From Closterium sp. NIES-65 (Eukaryota > Streptophyta > Zygnematophyceae > Desmidiales > Closteriaceae): a DNA stretch of 64,000 nt. The notes beneath the pieces are model-generated. The model saw nothing but the letters and a program-made list of their open reading frames with translations, was not told the origin of the DNA and did no database searches. Every line of letters begins with the position of its first letter. The first letter of the stretch is position 1. The stretch lies in contig CANXME010000299.1 of NCBI GenBank assembly GCA_948144175.1, positions 1-64,000 on the forward strand. Direction: 5' to 3'. Of this stretch, positions 31,370 to 42,977 are shown piece by piece. Both the position numbers and the translations under genes were made by a program.

Positions 31370-32655
31370 TGGTATCACGAGCCTAGGTTGCCACCTAGGA
31401 CCGCTTACTACTACGGGCCCACTATTCTGCTAGAAGTGCCCTCGTGCGCCCTACCCTACGTGCGTCCTCGTGCGCCCTCATGCGCCTCTTTCTGCTAGTG
31501 CGCCCTCGCGCGCCCCGCCCTTCGTTCTGCCCGCGCGCCGTCTTGCAGCCCTTGCGCTGCCTCCTACTGCCCTAGGCCAGTGCGCCGCCCCTGCAGGCTA
31601 GTAAGGCCCTCGAGCCGCCCCTGCAGGTCCGTCAGGCCCCCGAGCCGCCTCTGCAGGCCCGTCAGGCCCGAGAGCCGCCCCTGCAGGCCCGTCAGGTCAG
31701 CGCGCTGCCCCTGCAAGACCACGCCGCCCGCGCGCAGCCTCTGCCCGACTGCGCGCCGCCCCTGCAGGCCCTCGCCGCCCGCACGCAGCCTCTGCAGGCC
31801 CGTGAGGCCAGTGCGCGACCTCGTCAGGCCGTAGTCGCGGCCCCGTCAGGCCGCAGTCGCGGCCCCGCCTTGTCGCTGACGCGGCCCCACCCTACCGCGG
31901 TCGCGGCCCCACCCTGCCACCGACGCGGACACGCGGCCCCGCTCTGCCGTGACGCGGCCCCGCCAGCCCTGCAGCTGACGCGGCCGTGCCCAGCTGCTGA
32001 CGTGGCCGCGCCCTGCTACTGACGCCGCCGCGCCCAGCTCCTGACGCGTTGTCGCCCCCTGCCCGCCACGTCGCCCTGCCCGCCACGTCGCCCTGCCTGT
32101 CGCGTCGCCCCTGCCCGCCGCGTCGCCCTGCCCTACTCCGCGCCTGGCCCCTGGAGCAGCCGCCCCTCGAGCACCCGCCCCTGCAGCAGCTGCCTCTGGC
32201 CCTTGGAGCAGCTGCCACTGCAGCAACCGCCCCTGGCCACTGGAGCAGCTGCACCAGCAGCCGCCCTTGGCCCCTGGAGCGGCCGCCCCTGCAGCAGCCG
32301 CCCTTGGCCACTTGAGCAGCCGCCTCTAAAGGAGCCGCCCCTGGCCCTTGGAGCAGCCGCCCCTGGAGCAGCCGCCACTGCAGCAGCCGCCCCTGGCCCC
32401 TGGAGCAGTCGCCCCTGCAGCAACGATCGTCGCGGCCCTATCCCTGCCCTGCACCAGCTGCCGTCGCGGCCCGGTCCCGCCCTGCAGCAACTGTCGCAAA
32501 GCTCCCTGCCGCGGTCGCGGCCCCGCCCTGCCGCTGTAGCGGCCCCGCAGTCGCCTCCGTCATGCGCCTGCCCTTCCCACCATTGGTGAGCACTGCCCTG
32601 CCCGTGCTGCTACTGCTGTTACTGCTGATTCTACTACTGCTCCTGGCGTGGCCAG
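31370..32655 (+). repeat. Minisatellite leader of F
   Basis: Repeats of GCCCCTGCAGGCCCGTCAGG (about 31580-31830) and then of CCCCTGGAGCAGCCGCC (about 32150-32430) fill the stretch, with GCGGCCCCGCCCTGCC-type sequence between. No domain is seen in the long open frames on either strand. Confidence 0.75.
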
Positions 32656-35600
32656 ATGCAGCTCCAGGGCCGTCCGCGTGTGTCCCTCACGCCCCAGCAG
32701 CTTCGTGAGTGGTACGCCAGTAGGGGTTGTCGGGGTGGCAGTAGTGGCAGTCAACCTGGAGTGGGTAGTTTGGGAGTTTCTTGTAGTGGCCCGGTGCAGC
32801 AGCAGCGTTGTCTGCGCGAGAATCTTTCGCCCCAGCAGCTTCGTGAGTGGTACACTCAGAGTGGAGGGTCGCTGAGTACTGCTCGCTGCCCGTACGTAAT
32901 TAGCACGGGTGTCCGGACTGGTCAGCCTTGCGGGACGCGTGGTCACACAGAGTCCCGCTCCTTCGCCCGTCTGAGCGACGCTTGGCGTAAACAGTTTGGC
33001 GACGACGCTGAGCTCCCCGACTGGGTGGAGCTGCTTAGGCAGAGGGTAGATATCTTTGCTCTTGACTATGATGCTATTCTCACTGCAATGTATGCATTGT
33101 CTACTAGTGCCGAGGGAGCCTGTCACCTGTGTGTGCCGCCTGACCCCGGTATCCAGTCTGCTGCTCCAGGTGCCGGTGAGGTTGCTGCTCTAGGTGCTAG
33201 TGCGTCTGCTGCCCCTGGTCGTGGTGAGGCTGCTGCTCCAGGTGCAGGTGTGTCTGCTGCTTTAGGTACCTGTGAGCCTGCGCCTTAGGTATTGCGTGTA
33301 CTGAGGCACTGCACACCTTCACACTGGACTCAGGTGCTTCCCGCTGTTTCTTTCGCGACCGCACTGCCCTCAAGAAGCTCCCTAGGCCGGTTGCTGTCTC
33401 CCTGGCTGACCCCTCAGGGGGTCCGGTCCTTGCGACCTCCACCATTGCCCTCCCTTGTCCTGCTGTCCCGTCCGGCACACTCTCGAGCCTTTACCTCCCC
33501 TTGTTCTCTACGAACTTGGTGGCGGGTTCCGTGCTCCAGGACGCAGGTGTTCCCCAGTTCACCCCTGCCTACGAGCGTGTGACACACTGCATGTATGCCT
33601 AGACGGGTCGTCACCTGGCTACCTTCACTCGGCAGCCGGGGTCGGACTTGTACACACTGACCACTGAGTCCCCTCAGGTAGCGGCCTTTGCGTCTACGTC
33701 AGGTCAGTTGTCCGCCCCCTGCTAGTGTCGCACCGGACGGTCCTCTGGCACCACCGCCTTGGGCACCCTTCGATACAGCGCCTTCGTGGCATGCACTCTC
33801 ATTTCCTTGTCTCTGGTCTCCCCAGGTCACTCCCTCCCCTGCCACCGTCCTTTGCCCCTCCTTGCCTTCCCTGTGTCGAGGGGCGGCAGCGTGCCACCCC
33901 TCACTCCTCTGAGTTCCCCCCGACGGAGGCTCCTCTGCAGACCCTTCACATGGACGTCTGGGCCCAGCCCGCGTCTGTGGACAGAGCGGAGAGCGCTACT
34001 TCCTGCTGGTAGTGGACGACTACACACATTACACCACGGTCTTCCCCTTGTGCACCAAGGGAGAGGTCCCTGCTGTCTTGATCCCTTGGATCCGCGCCAC
34101 CCGTCTCCAGTTGGAGAGGTGCTTTCGCACGGACCTTCCTGTCCTGCGACTGCACTCTGACAGAGGTGGTGAGTTTTCCTCCGGCCTCTTGGAGGCCTTC
34201 TGACAGGGGGAGGGCATTCGCCAGACGTTCACCTAAGCAGAATGGGGTTGCTGAGCGCCGCATTGGTTTGGTCATGGAGGTCACGCGTACCTCCTTGGTC
34301 CATGCGGCTGCCCCCCACTTTCTGTGGCCGTTTTTGGTCCAGTACGCCGTGCATCAGCTCAACCTCTTGCCCCATGTCTCAGTTCCGGAGACCTCGCCGA
34401 CAGTGCGTTGGACGGGAGAGGTTGGCGATGCGTCTGTGTTCTGTGTCTGGGGATCTTGCGCCTTTGTCCGCGATACGTCCGCAGAATAGCTCTCCTCCCG
34501 CGCCGTTCCTTGTGTCTTCCTGGGCTTTGTCCTTGACGCGCCTGGCTGGCAGTTTTACCACCCCACCTCGCGCCGTGTCTTCCCCTCTCAGGACGTCACG
34601 TTTGACGAGCGGTCCCCTTTTACCGTCTCTTCCCCTACCGCACTGCCCCACTCCCCCCTCCGCCGCTCTTCCTCATGCCAGGTGCTGCTTTAGTAGACCC
34701 CCCGCCTCCCTAGGGTCCTGCTCCCTAAGGTGTTTCCCAGGTAGACCCGGTCGAGCCTGTCAAGGTAGCTGTCGACTCTGGCCCTGCGCGAGATACTGAG
34801 CGTGCTGAGCCTGAGCGTGCTGAGCCTGGTGGTGCTGGGTCTGGGGGTACTAAGACTAGGGGTGCTGAGCCTGGGGGTGCTGTGCCTGGGGGTGCTGAGC
34901 CTGGGGGTCCTGAGCCTGGGGGTGCTGCGCCTGGGGGCGCTCTCTCTTCTCAGCAGCTGCGTGAGTGGTGCTCTCACTACTGTCGCCGCCGTAGTGGTGC
35001 TGTGGGCGCTGGAGGTGCTACTGGAACTGGAGCTGAGGGCGCTGGGCCTGCTGGAATTGGTGTAGCTGCTGACCCTGGGGTTGGCGCTGGAGGTACTGGA
35101 GCTGCTGGGACTTGAGGTGCTACTGGAGCTGCTGGAGGTGCTACTGGTACTAGGTCTGGTGGTGCTGCAAGGGCTGGAGCTGGAGGTGCTGACGCTCGTC
35201 CTCCTGCAAGTGCTGGAGCCGACGGTGCGGCTGGAGCTGGTGCTAGACGGTACTGGAGTTGGCACTACTGGAGCTGATGGTGGTGCTGTAGGGGTTGGAG
35301 CTTTTGATGGGGGTTCTGGTGCTATCTCTGCTGGTTCTGGGGGCACTCCACGACTGTGGCCGTACTTCGTTCTTCTCCTTCAGCAGGTTCTTGGTCAGCC
35401 GCCTCCTCGTTAGAGTGTCCTCCGCCAGTCCAGTCGCAGTCACAGTTACAGCCTGCCTCGCCACTTCCTAGTCCTTCTCCCTACACTGGTCTGACAGGAG
35501 GTCTTACGGAGCGTCGTGAGCCTGCGTCTCGTCCTGTGTTGCCTGAGTCGCGTTTTGCGTCACCTGTTTGTGCTGCCCGCACTGGTCGTCGTGTCCCGCG

Positions 35601-37295
35601 TTAGCGTCCTCCTGCTGTCCCAGGCACTCACCAAATGATGCTTCGTCTTTCCAGTGCTCCACAGCGTGTCTCTCTGCCTTCTCCTCCTGCGTCCTCTCTT
35701 CCTGCCCTTGCTGACCCGGAGTCTGACTCTCTTCGTGCTGCTAGTCCTACTGTCACGCGTCTCCTGACTACTGCTGTCATTGACCCTTCCTTTGAGTCAG
35801 CTGCTGCGTCTGCCTTAGTTGCTGAGCTTGTCGACTTTGCTGATCACTGTCGTCTAGGCTACGGTGCTAGTCTTGTTGCTGAGTGTGAGTCTATCTGTCC
35901 TCCATCCGTCGGAGGTGAGTGTGCTCTTACCACGAACGTCCTTGAGGACAGGCAGGAGGATTTTGAGTGCTTTTCTGCTGCTGTACCTCATCGTGCGTCC
36001 ATGCTGATTGCACCTGATGGAGACCCGGATGCACCAGACATTCCGACCCCGCGCTCTTACGTTGAGGCGATTGCGGGTGAGTACTCCTCTCAGTGGCAGT
36101 CAGCCATGGATGGAGAGATGGCATCCAGGAAGTCCACAAGCACTAACGTTGACGACGTTCCCCCTCCAGGGGAGAACATCGTCAGTGGCATGTGGATTTT
36201 CAGGGTGAAGCGGTTACCAGGTTCTCCACCTGTCTTCAAGGCTCGTTACGTTGCTCGAGGCTTTAACCACCGGCAGGGAGTTGACTTCTTCCAAACCTTC
36301 TCCCCCACCCCGAAGATGACCACTCTTCGGGTGCTACTGCACGTTGCCGCTCAGCGTGACTACGAGCTTCACTCTCTTGACTTCAGCACAACTTTCTTGC
36401 AGGGCAGCCTGCACGAGGAGATCTGGTTGCGCCGCCCTCCTAGCTTCACTGGGTCGTTCCCTCCTGGTACCCAGTGGAGCCTCCGGCGGCCGGTCTACGG
36501 TCTCCGCCAGGCGCCCCGTGAGTGGCACGTCACACTGAGGACTAAACTTGCGGCTCTTGGGTTCACTCCTTCTACTGCTGACCCGTCGCTGTTTCTGCGC
36601 ACTGACACTTTACTACCGCCGTTCTACATCCTCGTGGACGTAGACGACTTGGTCTTTGCCACTGTTGACACTGAGGCTCTCGCCCACGTGAAGTCAGAGC
36701 TGCAGAAGAGACACACGTGCACAGACCTGGGTGAACTGCGCAGCTACCTTGGCTTGCAGATCACCCGGGACAGAGCACGCCGCACCATCACACTGACTCA
36801 GTCACACATGGTGCATCAGGTCCTTCAGCGCTTCGGCTTCACCTGGTCCTCGGCACAGGCCAATCCTCTAGCTACAGGTCACTCGCTTTCAGCTCCACCT
36901 TCGGACGAGTCCGTAGAGCCGAGTGGTCCTTACCCAGAGCTAGTTGGTTGCCTCATGTACCTGATGACTTGCACTCGTCCTGACCTCGCGTTCCCTCTTG
37001 GCCTTCTGGCTCGCCACGTGGCTCCTAGTAGGCACCGAAAGGTGCACATGGATGCTGTGAAGAGGGTAATGCGCTACTTGTGCAGTACATCGGGCATGAG
37101 GCTTGTGCTTGGAGGGCGGAGCTCAGTTGTTCTCACTAGACACTCAGACGCTTCTTGGGTTGACAACTAGGCTACACAGCGGTCGTCATAGGGTTACACC
37201 TTCAGCCTTGGCTCTGGTTCAGTTTCTTGGCGTTCTACACGCTCGTCTTTAGTTCTCAGCTCCAGTTGTGAGGCTGAGATCTACGCCACAGCCAT
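32656..37295 (+). pseudogene. Broken gag-pol of F, upstream of the G insertion
   Basis: A 210-codon frame (32656-33288) carries the gag end with two SPQQLREWY-type repeats, the zinc-binding CGTRGHTESRSF segment and DYDAILTAMYAL. In other frames follow protease (LDSGASRCFF at about 33325), HHRLGHPS, integrase (HMDVWAQ, HSDRGGEFSS, KQNGVAERRIG) with stops near 33602, 34012, 34202 and 34486, and the linker. From 35635 one frame of 511 codons carries the reverse transcriptase: KARYVARGFN, FLQGSLHEEIW, YGLRQAPREW, and DVDD at about 36637 where relatives have YVDD. RNase H starts but has TAG at 37168-37170, then G intervenes. Confidence 0.9.
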
Positions 37296-37300
37296 GGCTG

Positions 37301-38132
37301 TGTTGGTGCAACCCTATGGTTTGCACTCGGCTTGTTGTCCGTGTGCGTGCATGTGTGTGTGTGTATGGAATGGTATGAGGGCATGGGATAATATATATTT
37401 CATGCTTATAATTGTGTGTGAATGTTGAGTCATGATGTCGAGTGTGTGTGTTGAGTCAATAGCGAGTTATCGCTAGACGCGTGTTACGCGGTCATTTGTG
37501 TCTCGCGCGCGGTTTCTATTTTGTCGTGCGCGGTTTCTATTTTGTCCTGTGTCGAACGTTCGGTGTGTCGCAGGTGTGTGCAGCAGACCCATCAAGAACT
37601 CAAGGACGAGTTTGTGATGAAGAGCCTGAGCCTTGGTGTCAAGCCTCAGGTGATTTCAAAGCTCGCCAAAAGGGTACACCTCAAGATATTGAAGATAGTT
37701 ACATTACTTTGTGTAGTGTAACATTTCACTTGGTGTAGGCCCTAGTGAAGGGTAGTTTCGAGACCCTTCGTGGTTGGGGACAGTGTGGCACTGCTCCACA
37801 TCACTGTACCTCGGCTCTTGGGGTTTGTAGGAGCTGGGAGTCATTCCCAACTCGTAACTCTTCAGATCTCTTCCTATTTTTGTGTTCTAAGACTATAGTG
37901 GCTGCCATAGTGCCGTTCGTTCAAACCAACGCTGTGTCGTCAATACTTGGTCAAATTGTGCGATCTAAATTGCCTATTGTAGGCGACAATAAGACGCTCC
38001 AGATCCAAGTTGAATCAAGTCATTTGAAGCTGTGACCAGAACGCTATGAACGTTTGAAGCCGCTGTGCAGAAATCCGACTGTGCACTCTATCTTTCGTTT
38101 TAGGCACATTGGAGCCTACTGTGACTATAACA
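37301..38132 (+). repeat. 5' LTR of G
   Basis: This 832-bp repeat begins TGTTGGTGCAACCC and ends TATAACA. An AT-rich ATAATATATATTT stretch near 37388-37400 could be a TATA box. A 21-bp direct repeat containing GCGCGGTTTCTATTTTGTC lies at about 37507-37548. Short open frames inside are shared by both LTRs and have no recognisable product. Confidence 0.93.
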
Positions 38133-38133
38133 A

Positions 38134-38150
38134 GTGGTATCAGAGCCCCT
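38134..38150 (+). promoter_or_regulatory. Primer-binding site of G
   Basis: TGGTATCAGAGCCCC follows the 5' LTR after two bases. It is complementary to the 3' end of initiator-Met tRNA, as is usual for plant Ty1/copia. Confidence 0.85.
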
Positions 38151-38166
38151 TGGAGCAGTTTCGACA

Positions 38167-41100
38167 ATGGCTGGACATGAGGAAAGGGGTGGCAGAGGTG
38201 CTGGTGGTCGAGGAGAAGCCCAAGCTCAAGGCCAACCCCGTGACTCAGCCATGGCACCCGTGCAACCAAGTGTTGGCCCATCTAGGGATGAGCCTAGAGT
38301 GTTTGGCCTTGACAAGTTCAATGGTGACAACTTTGCTGAGTGGTCCTTCAGAATGGAGAACATATTTGACCACTATGACCTGCTGGAGGTGATGGAAGGA
38401 ACGGAGAAGCGTCCCGAGAACGACCCGGAGAAGAGCCCGTGGGTGCGGAAGAGCGCACAAGGCTACCTCCTACTTGGGCAAGCGTTGGGGAGCAGCCAAA
38501 TCCGTCATATCAAGCCTTTCCAGCGTGAACCAGAGAAGGGACCAAAAGCATGGGCTGCTCTCAAGGGTGTACACGCTCCTGCAACAGCGGCGGTAGCTGT
38601 GGTGTTGGAACGGCAAATGGCGACGTTGCGAATTGAAGAGGATGAAGCGGTTGAAGAAGGGGTGCAGAAATTCTTCGACTTGTTGACGCGGCTTGAGGGA
38701 GCGGATTTGAGCTATAGTGAGCTCCAAAAGAAGACCAAGTTGCTGGCCCTACTCCCCGAATCATGGTCCTCGCTCATCATCAACCTCAATCGCGACTTGC
38801 CCCGCCTCTCGCTCGAAGACGTGAAGCGAGCTATCCTTCAAGAGGATTTCCGCCGCCGTGAGTTGGCGAGTGCGGATGGCGCTGGGGCAGCGAGCATCGG
38901 CCGTGGATATGGTCGAGGAAGAGGCAGAGGACGAGGGGGAGGAAGGTTTGGTGGCAGCAACTTCGGCGGAGGCCGCGGGAGTGGCGGTTACGGCAGCAAT
39001 GACAAGAGCTACGGACGCGGTCGCGGCCGATTCGACGGCGAATGTCACTATTGCCACAAGAGCGGACACATGTGGCGCGACTGCTACAAACTCCCTGATG
39101 GTTGGACCCCTGCTCAAGGCCAAGAGGGTAGAGGAGCAGGAGGAGGGAGAGGACGAGGCCGTGGAGGCCGTGGCGGTCGCGGAGGCGGAGCTGCAAACAT
39201 GAAGAGCGGAGACAACGACAAGGACCCGAGCGACGATCGATATCCGGGTCTATTCTACTTCGTGTCGACGCAAGCACCGGCTGGTCCAGAGAAGGATGAA
39301 GACTTTGAGGAGCCAGCAGCTGTGGGGAAGGTGACCCTACACCCCCTGGACTACTGGGTGATTGATAGTGGCGCTACCTATAGCATGACACCTCGCCCGG
39401 ACTTGCTCACCGAACTCGAGCCGTCACCGGTGAAGCATGTCACATCGGCTTTGGGGCAGCGAGCAGAGGTGAAAGGCATGGGGAAGGCCATGTTCAAGGG
39501 TGCTGATGGGAAGATGGTGGGCCTCAAGAACGTGCTTTGGGTGCCCAGCCTTGCTGCAAACCTGATTTCCGTGCGGCGGTTGGCAAAGGCCGGCATGGAC
39601 ACTAACTCGAAGGGAGCCAAGACCTACACCGCAAGGCTTGGCGATCGAATTCTCTGGGACCTTCATGAGGACAGGGATGTCTACAACGAGATGTGGCAGA
39701 TCCCAGTGGTCCCCATGCCTAAGGAGAGGCAAGTGGCAGCAAGCATCAGCACCAAGGATGGAGCGGTCGGTAGCGACGATGGCGCGAACGGTCGCGCTAA
39801 GGAGAATGAGCTCAAGAAGAGCAAACCTGGAGGGACCAGCAAGTTCAGTGAACCTAAGGAGAGTGGTGCAGCAGCCAAGGAGCAGCAAAAGGGTGAGGAG
39901 AACCCCGAGGCAGCAGCGGAGGAGGACTACGGAGAGAGTATGTGGGGCGCTATTGCGAGCGCGGCATTCTCCAATCCAACTTCGGCTACGGGGGAGTGTG
40001 ATTGGCTCACCTTGCATCGGCGCATGGGGCATGTGGCCCTGCCTATCTTGCAGCAGCTAGTGAAGAATGAGATGGTTGCTGGCATACGTGTGAAGGGGGA
40101 GCCCGATGAGGTGCTTGGCTGCCCGACGTGCATACAAGCCAAGTTCACCCGGTTTCCGTTCTCTAGTTCGGAGGCAACGGCAAAGGCACCGCTTGATGAG
40201 GTGGTGATGGACGTGGTGGCCCCCCTGAAGCTTGGAGCTGCTGGAGCTGAGTATTTTCTCACCATTGTTGACGTCTACACCCGCATGACTTGGGTGTACG
40301 TGCTGGCCAAGAAGAGTGACGTGGCTGAAACATTGAAGGCGGATTGGTTCCCGATGGTGGAGCGGCAACAAGACCGTCTAGTCAAGTCAATCCGCACCGA
40401 TCGAGGGGGAGAGTTCCTGAGCAAGGAGTTTGGGTTGTGGCTGAAGAAGAATGGTATTCGGCACTCCCTCACCATGCCATACTCCCCTGCAATGAATGGC
40501 ATCGCCGAGCGAGCGAACCGCACAATCACGGAGGCGGCACGCGGGTTGCTCATTGAAGCCGGGCTACCCGACTATTTCTGGCCTGATGCGGTGCGGAGCG
40601 CGTGTGTGGCCAAGAACAGAGCCTTGACCCATGTGGGAGCAGACAAATGGGTGCCCTATGTGGAGTGGCTAGGAAGGAAGCCAAAGGTGGATATGCTTCG
40701 GGTGTTCGGGTGCATGTGCATGGCGCTTGTGCCTAAGCATCTTCGGCACAACAAGCTTGGTGCCAAGGCGGTGTGGGCCGTGCACTTGGGCATGGCTCAA
40801 AACAGCAAGGGATGGCTTCTTTGGGACCCATTCACCAAGAAGTTCTTGGTGAGCAGGGACTGCAAGTTCATGGAGAACTTCATGTACAAGGATTGGAAGG
40901 CGGAGAATGAGGCGAAGATAGGCGTGCGGTTTGGGGAGGTGAAGAGTTCCGGTTTGGAGCATGTGGAGCTGCCTTTGGAGCTGAGCAGCGGCAGCACAAC
41001 CACGAGGCAATCCTCCCTTGTGAATGGGGGAGAGGAGGCCAATGATGCAGAGGGAGAAGAGGAGGAGGTGCAGCAAGTGAGCGAGCGTGCACCGTCACTC

Positions 41101-42936
41101 CCTTCCCGTACCACGAGTGCTCCACGGATTCGAGCCACACCGCAGCAACGCCAAGGCCTTCAAGTCCCTGCAGCTGAGGAGGAAGGAAGGGGGAAGAGGA
41201 GACTTCAACCCCCTAATAGGCTGACCTATGATGCACTTGGAAAGCAAGGCAAGACAGCCCTGGCCGGAGCGGCAATGATGGTCGGAGACGACGAGGAGAG
41301 TGACTATGAGGAGTGTGCCTTCGCGTTCTTCTCTCCGGTGGAGATGCCGGGAGAACCAGCAACTCTCAAGGAGGCTTTGGAGAGTAGTGATGCTGAGGAG
41401 TGGAAGAAGGCCATGGAGAGTGAGCTGAAGAGCATCGAGGAGAATGACACTTTTGAATTGGTGGAGCTACCGGAGGGGCGTACGGCGATAACGTCCAAGT
41501 GGCTCTTCAAAATCAAGTCGGATGCCGACGGCAAGATCGAGCGTTACAAGTCTAGGCTTGTAGCCAAGGGGTACCAGCAGAAGGAGAAGGTGGACTTCAA
41601 GGAGCTGTTTGCCCCTGTGGTGAAGCCGACGACGCTGCGGACCCTATTCGCGGGAGCCGCCATCAAAGGATGGGTGGTGAAGCAAATGGACATTGTGACG
41701 GCATTCCTTAACGGCATCCTTGAGGAGGAGATTTTTATGGCGCAGCCAGAGGGGTTTGATGATGGTAGTGGCAGAGTGTGGAAGCTGAAGAAGGCCCTCT
41801 ATGGGCTGAAGCAGGCCCCTAGGCAATGGTACATGAAGCTGCGCGAAGTGTTGGAGGAGATCGGCTTCACTCCCTCAACGGCCGATCACTCCTTGTTCAT
41901 GCTTGGCGAGGGGGAGCTGAGGAGCTTCATGGTGGTTTATGTGGATGACATTCTCATATTCTCACCCTCCTCTGACCTTGTGAAGGAGGTGATGCTGAAG
42001 CTGCATGACAAGTTCAAGTGCAAGTCCCTTGGTGACGTGAACTTCTACCTTGGGCTCCACATCGAACGAGACGTGGAGAAGCGGAGCATGCGAGTGCACC
42101 AACGGAAGTACCTGGAGGCGTTGGCTGCCAACTTCGGCCAGAGTGAAGGTCATGTGGCTACTCCCCTTCCCTCTGGGTTCAAGTGTGTGAAGGGGCCAGA
42201 GGAGGAGAGCGTTGGAGAAGAGGAGAGGCGCCGATTTCACTCGTTGGTGGGCAGCCTCATGTATGCGGCGGTAAACACCCGACCGGACGTCGCGTTTGCT
42301 ACCGGGCAGCTGGCTAGGGTTGTGCAATGCCCTAATGAGGAGCAGGTAGCAGCTGGAATGAGGGTGGCCAAGTATCTTGGCCAAACACCGACCGTTGGGC
42401 TGCAATACTCGGCGGCGGCACAAAGGCGCCAAAAGGGCGCGGATGGTGTTGAACCCGGGCGTTTGTTCCTCACCGCCTACTCGGATGCTTCATATGCATC
42501 AGAACCAGAGGACATGACAAGTGTGGGAGGCTTCATATGCTGTGTTGGTGGAGGCCCAACTGCTTGGGAGAGCAAGAAGCAGGTTGACCAAGCTTTGAGC
42601 TCGGTGGAGTCCGAGTATATGGCACTCTTCCGTGCCGTACGGGAGATTGTGTGGCAGCGGCGTTTGTTGGCTGAATTGGGGGAGGAGCAGCAAGGACCTA
42701 CCCCACTGTATTGTGACAGCCAGGGTGCCATTGCTCTTGCTAAGAACCCTGTGTTGCATGGACTCACGAAGCACATGAGGGTGAAGTGGCATTGGACGAG
42801 GAGCATGGTAACCGCGGGTGAAGTTGAGTTGCGCTACGTGAAGACCACGGGGCAGCCGGCTGACATGATGACCAAGAGGCTGGTGGAGCAGCAGCATTGG
42901 AAGTGTTGCAAGCTGGCTGGGATGGCTCTGAACTGA
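38167..42936 (+). CDS. Gag-pol polyprotein of G, intact
   Basis: The product has 1,589 residues from ATG 38167; the frame also runs upstream through GTG 38134, but that lies in the primer site. Domains in order: gag (about 45-240, with VFGLDKFNGDNFAEW), Arg/Gly-rich segment, CCHC knuckle CHYCHKSGHMWRDC (293-306), a second Arg/Gly-rich segment, protease with VIDSGATYS (Asp 400), integrase zinc region (LHRRMGH, 617; C-x2-C), integrase core with Asp 682, Asp 745 in RTDRGGEF and Glu 781 in NGIAERAN (D-35-E spacing), reverse transcriptase with YVDD at 1258-1261, and RNase H with Asp 1440, Glu 1481 and Asp 1517. This is the Ty1/copia order with all catalytic residues present. One difference from the second family copy is VVAPLK after the first integrase Asp, where the other has VVGPLK. 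Confidence 0.96.
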   Translation: MAGHEERGGRGAGGRGEAQAQGQPRDSAMAPVQPSVGPSRDEPRVFGLDKFNGDNFAEWSFRMENIFDHYDLLEVMEGTEKRPENDPEKSPWVRKSAQGYLLLGQALGSSQIRHIKPFQREPEKGPKAWAALKGVHAPATAAVAVVLERQMATLRIEEDEAVEEGVQKFFDLLTRLEGADLSYSELQKKTKLLALLPESWSSLIINLNRDLPRLSLEDVKRAILQEDFRRRELASADGAGAASIGRGYGRGRGRGRGGGRFGGSNFGGGRGSGGYGSNDKSYGRGRGRFDGECHYCHKSGHMWRDCYKLPDGWTPAQGQEGRGAGGGRGRGRGGRGGRGGGAANMKSGDNDKDPSDDRYPGLFYFVSTQAPAGPEKDEDFEEPAAVGKVTLHPLDYWVIDSGATYSMTPRPDLLTELEPSPVKHVTSALGQRAEVKGMGKAMFKGADGKMVGLKNVLWVPSLAANLISVRRLAKAGMDTNSKGAKTYTARLGDRILWDLHEDRDVYNEMWQIPVVPMPKERQVAASISTKDGAVGSDDGANGRAKENELKKSKPGGTSKFSEPKESGAAAKEQQKGEENPEAAAEEDYGESMWGAIASAAFSNPTSATGECDWLTLHRRMGHVALPILQQLVKNEMVAGIRVKGEPDEVLGCPTCIQAKFTRFPFSSSEATAKAPLDEVVMDVVAPLKLGAAGAEYFLTIVDVYTRMTWVYVLAKKSDVAETLKADWFPMVERQQDRLVKSIRTDRGGEFLSKEFGLWLKKNGIRHSLTMPYSPAMNGIAERANRTITEAARGLLIEAGLPDYFWPDAVRSACVAKNRALTHVGADKWVPYVEWLGRKPKVDMLRVFGCMCMALVPKHLRHNKLGAKAVWAVHLGMAQNSKGWLLWDPFTKKFLVSRDCKFMENFMYKDWKAENEAKIGVRFGEVKSSGLEHVELPLELSSGSTTTRQSSLVNGGEEANDAEGEEEEVQQVSERAPSLPSRTTSAPRIRATPQQRQGLQVPAAEEEGRGKRRLQPPNRLTYDALGKQGKTALAGAAMMVGDDEESDYEECAFAFFSPVEMPGEPATLKEALESSDAEEWKKAMESELKSIEENDTFELVELPEGRTAITSKWLFKIKSDADGKIERYKSRLVAKGYQQKEKVDFKELFAPVVKPTTLRTLFAGAAIKGWVVKQMDIVTAFLNGILEEEIFMAQPEGFDDGSGRVWKLKKALYGLKQAPRQWYMKLREVLEEIGFTPSTADHSLFMLGEGELRSFMVVYVDDILIFSPSSDLVKEVMLKLHDKFKCKSLGDVNFYLGLHIERDVEKRSMRVHQRKYLEALAANFGQSEGHVATPLPSGFKCVKGPEEESVGEEERRRFHSLVGSLMYAAVNTRPDVAFATGQLARVVQCPNEEQVAAGMRVAKYLGQTPTVGLQYSAAAQRRQKGADGVEPGRLFLTAYSDASYASEPEDMTSVGGFICCVGGGPTAWESKKQVDQALSSVESEYMALFRAVREIVWQRRLLAELGEEQQGPTPLYCDSQGAIALAKNPVLHGLTKHMRVKWHWTRSMVTAGEVELRYVKTTGQPADMMTKRLVEQQHWKCCKLAGMALN

Positions 42937-42963
42937 CAGAGCAACATATCCTAAGGCCAACAA

Positions 42964-42977
42964 TCCGAGGGGGAGTT
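42964..42977 (+). promoter_or_regulatory. Polypurine tract of G
   Basis: The purine-rich stretch GAGGGGGAG, followed by TT, directly precedes the 3' LTR start TGTTGG. It is the expected plus-strand primer of reverse transcription, and the same sequence precedes both LTRs of the array at 55.8-64 kb. Confidence 0.75.

Noticed and set aside
37481-38035. Small open frames inside the 832-bp LTR of G (85 and 96 codons), also present in the 3' LTR
   Set aside because: They are shared only because the LTRs are duplicates. In the array LTRs the frames are altered or lost, so there is no sign of protein conservation.
41962-42432. Minus-strand frames of 76-156 codons opposite G-type pol, repeated at 56186 and 61861
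   Set aside because: They mirror the conserved sense protein, with no domain and no start context.
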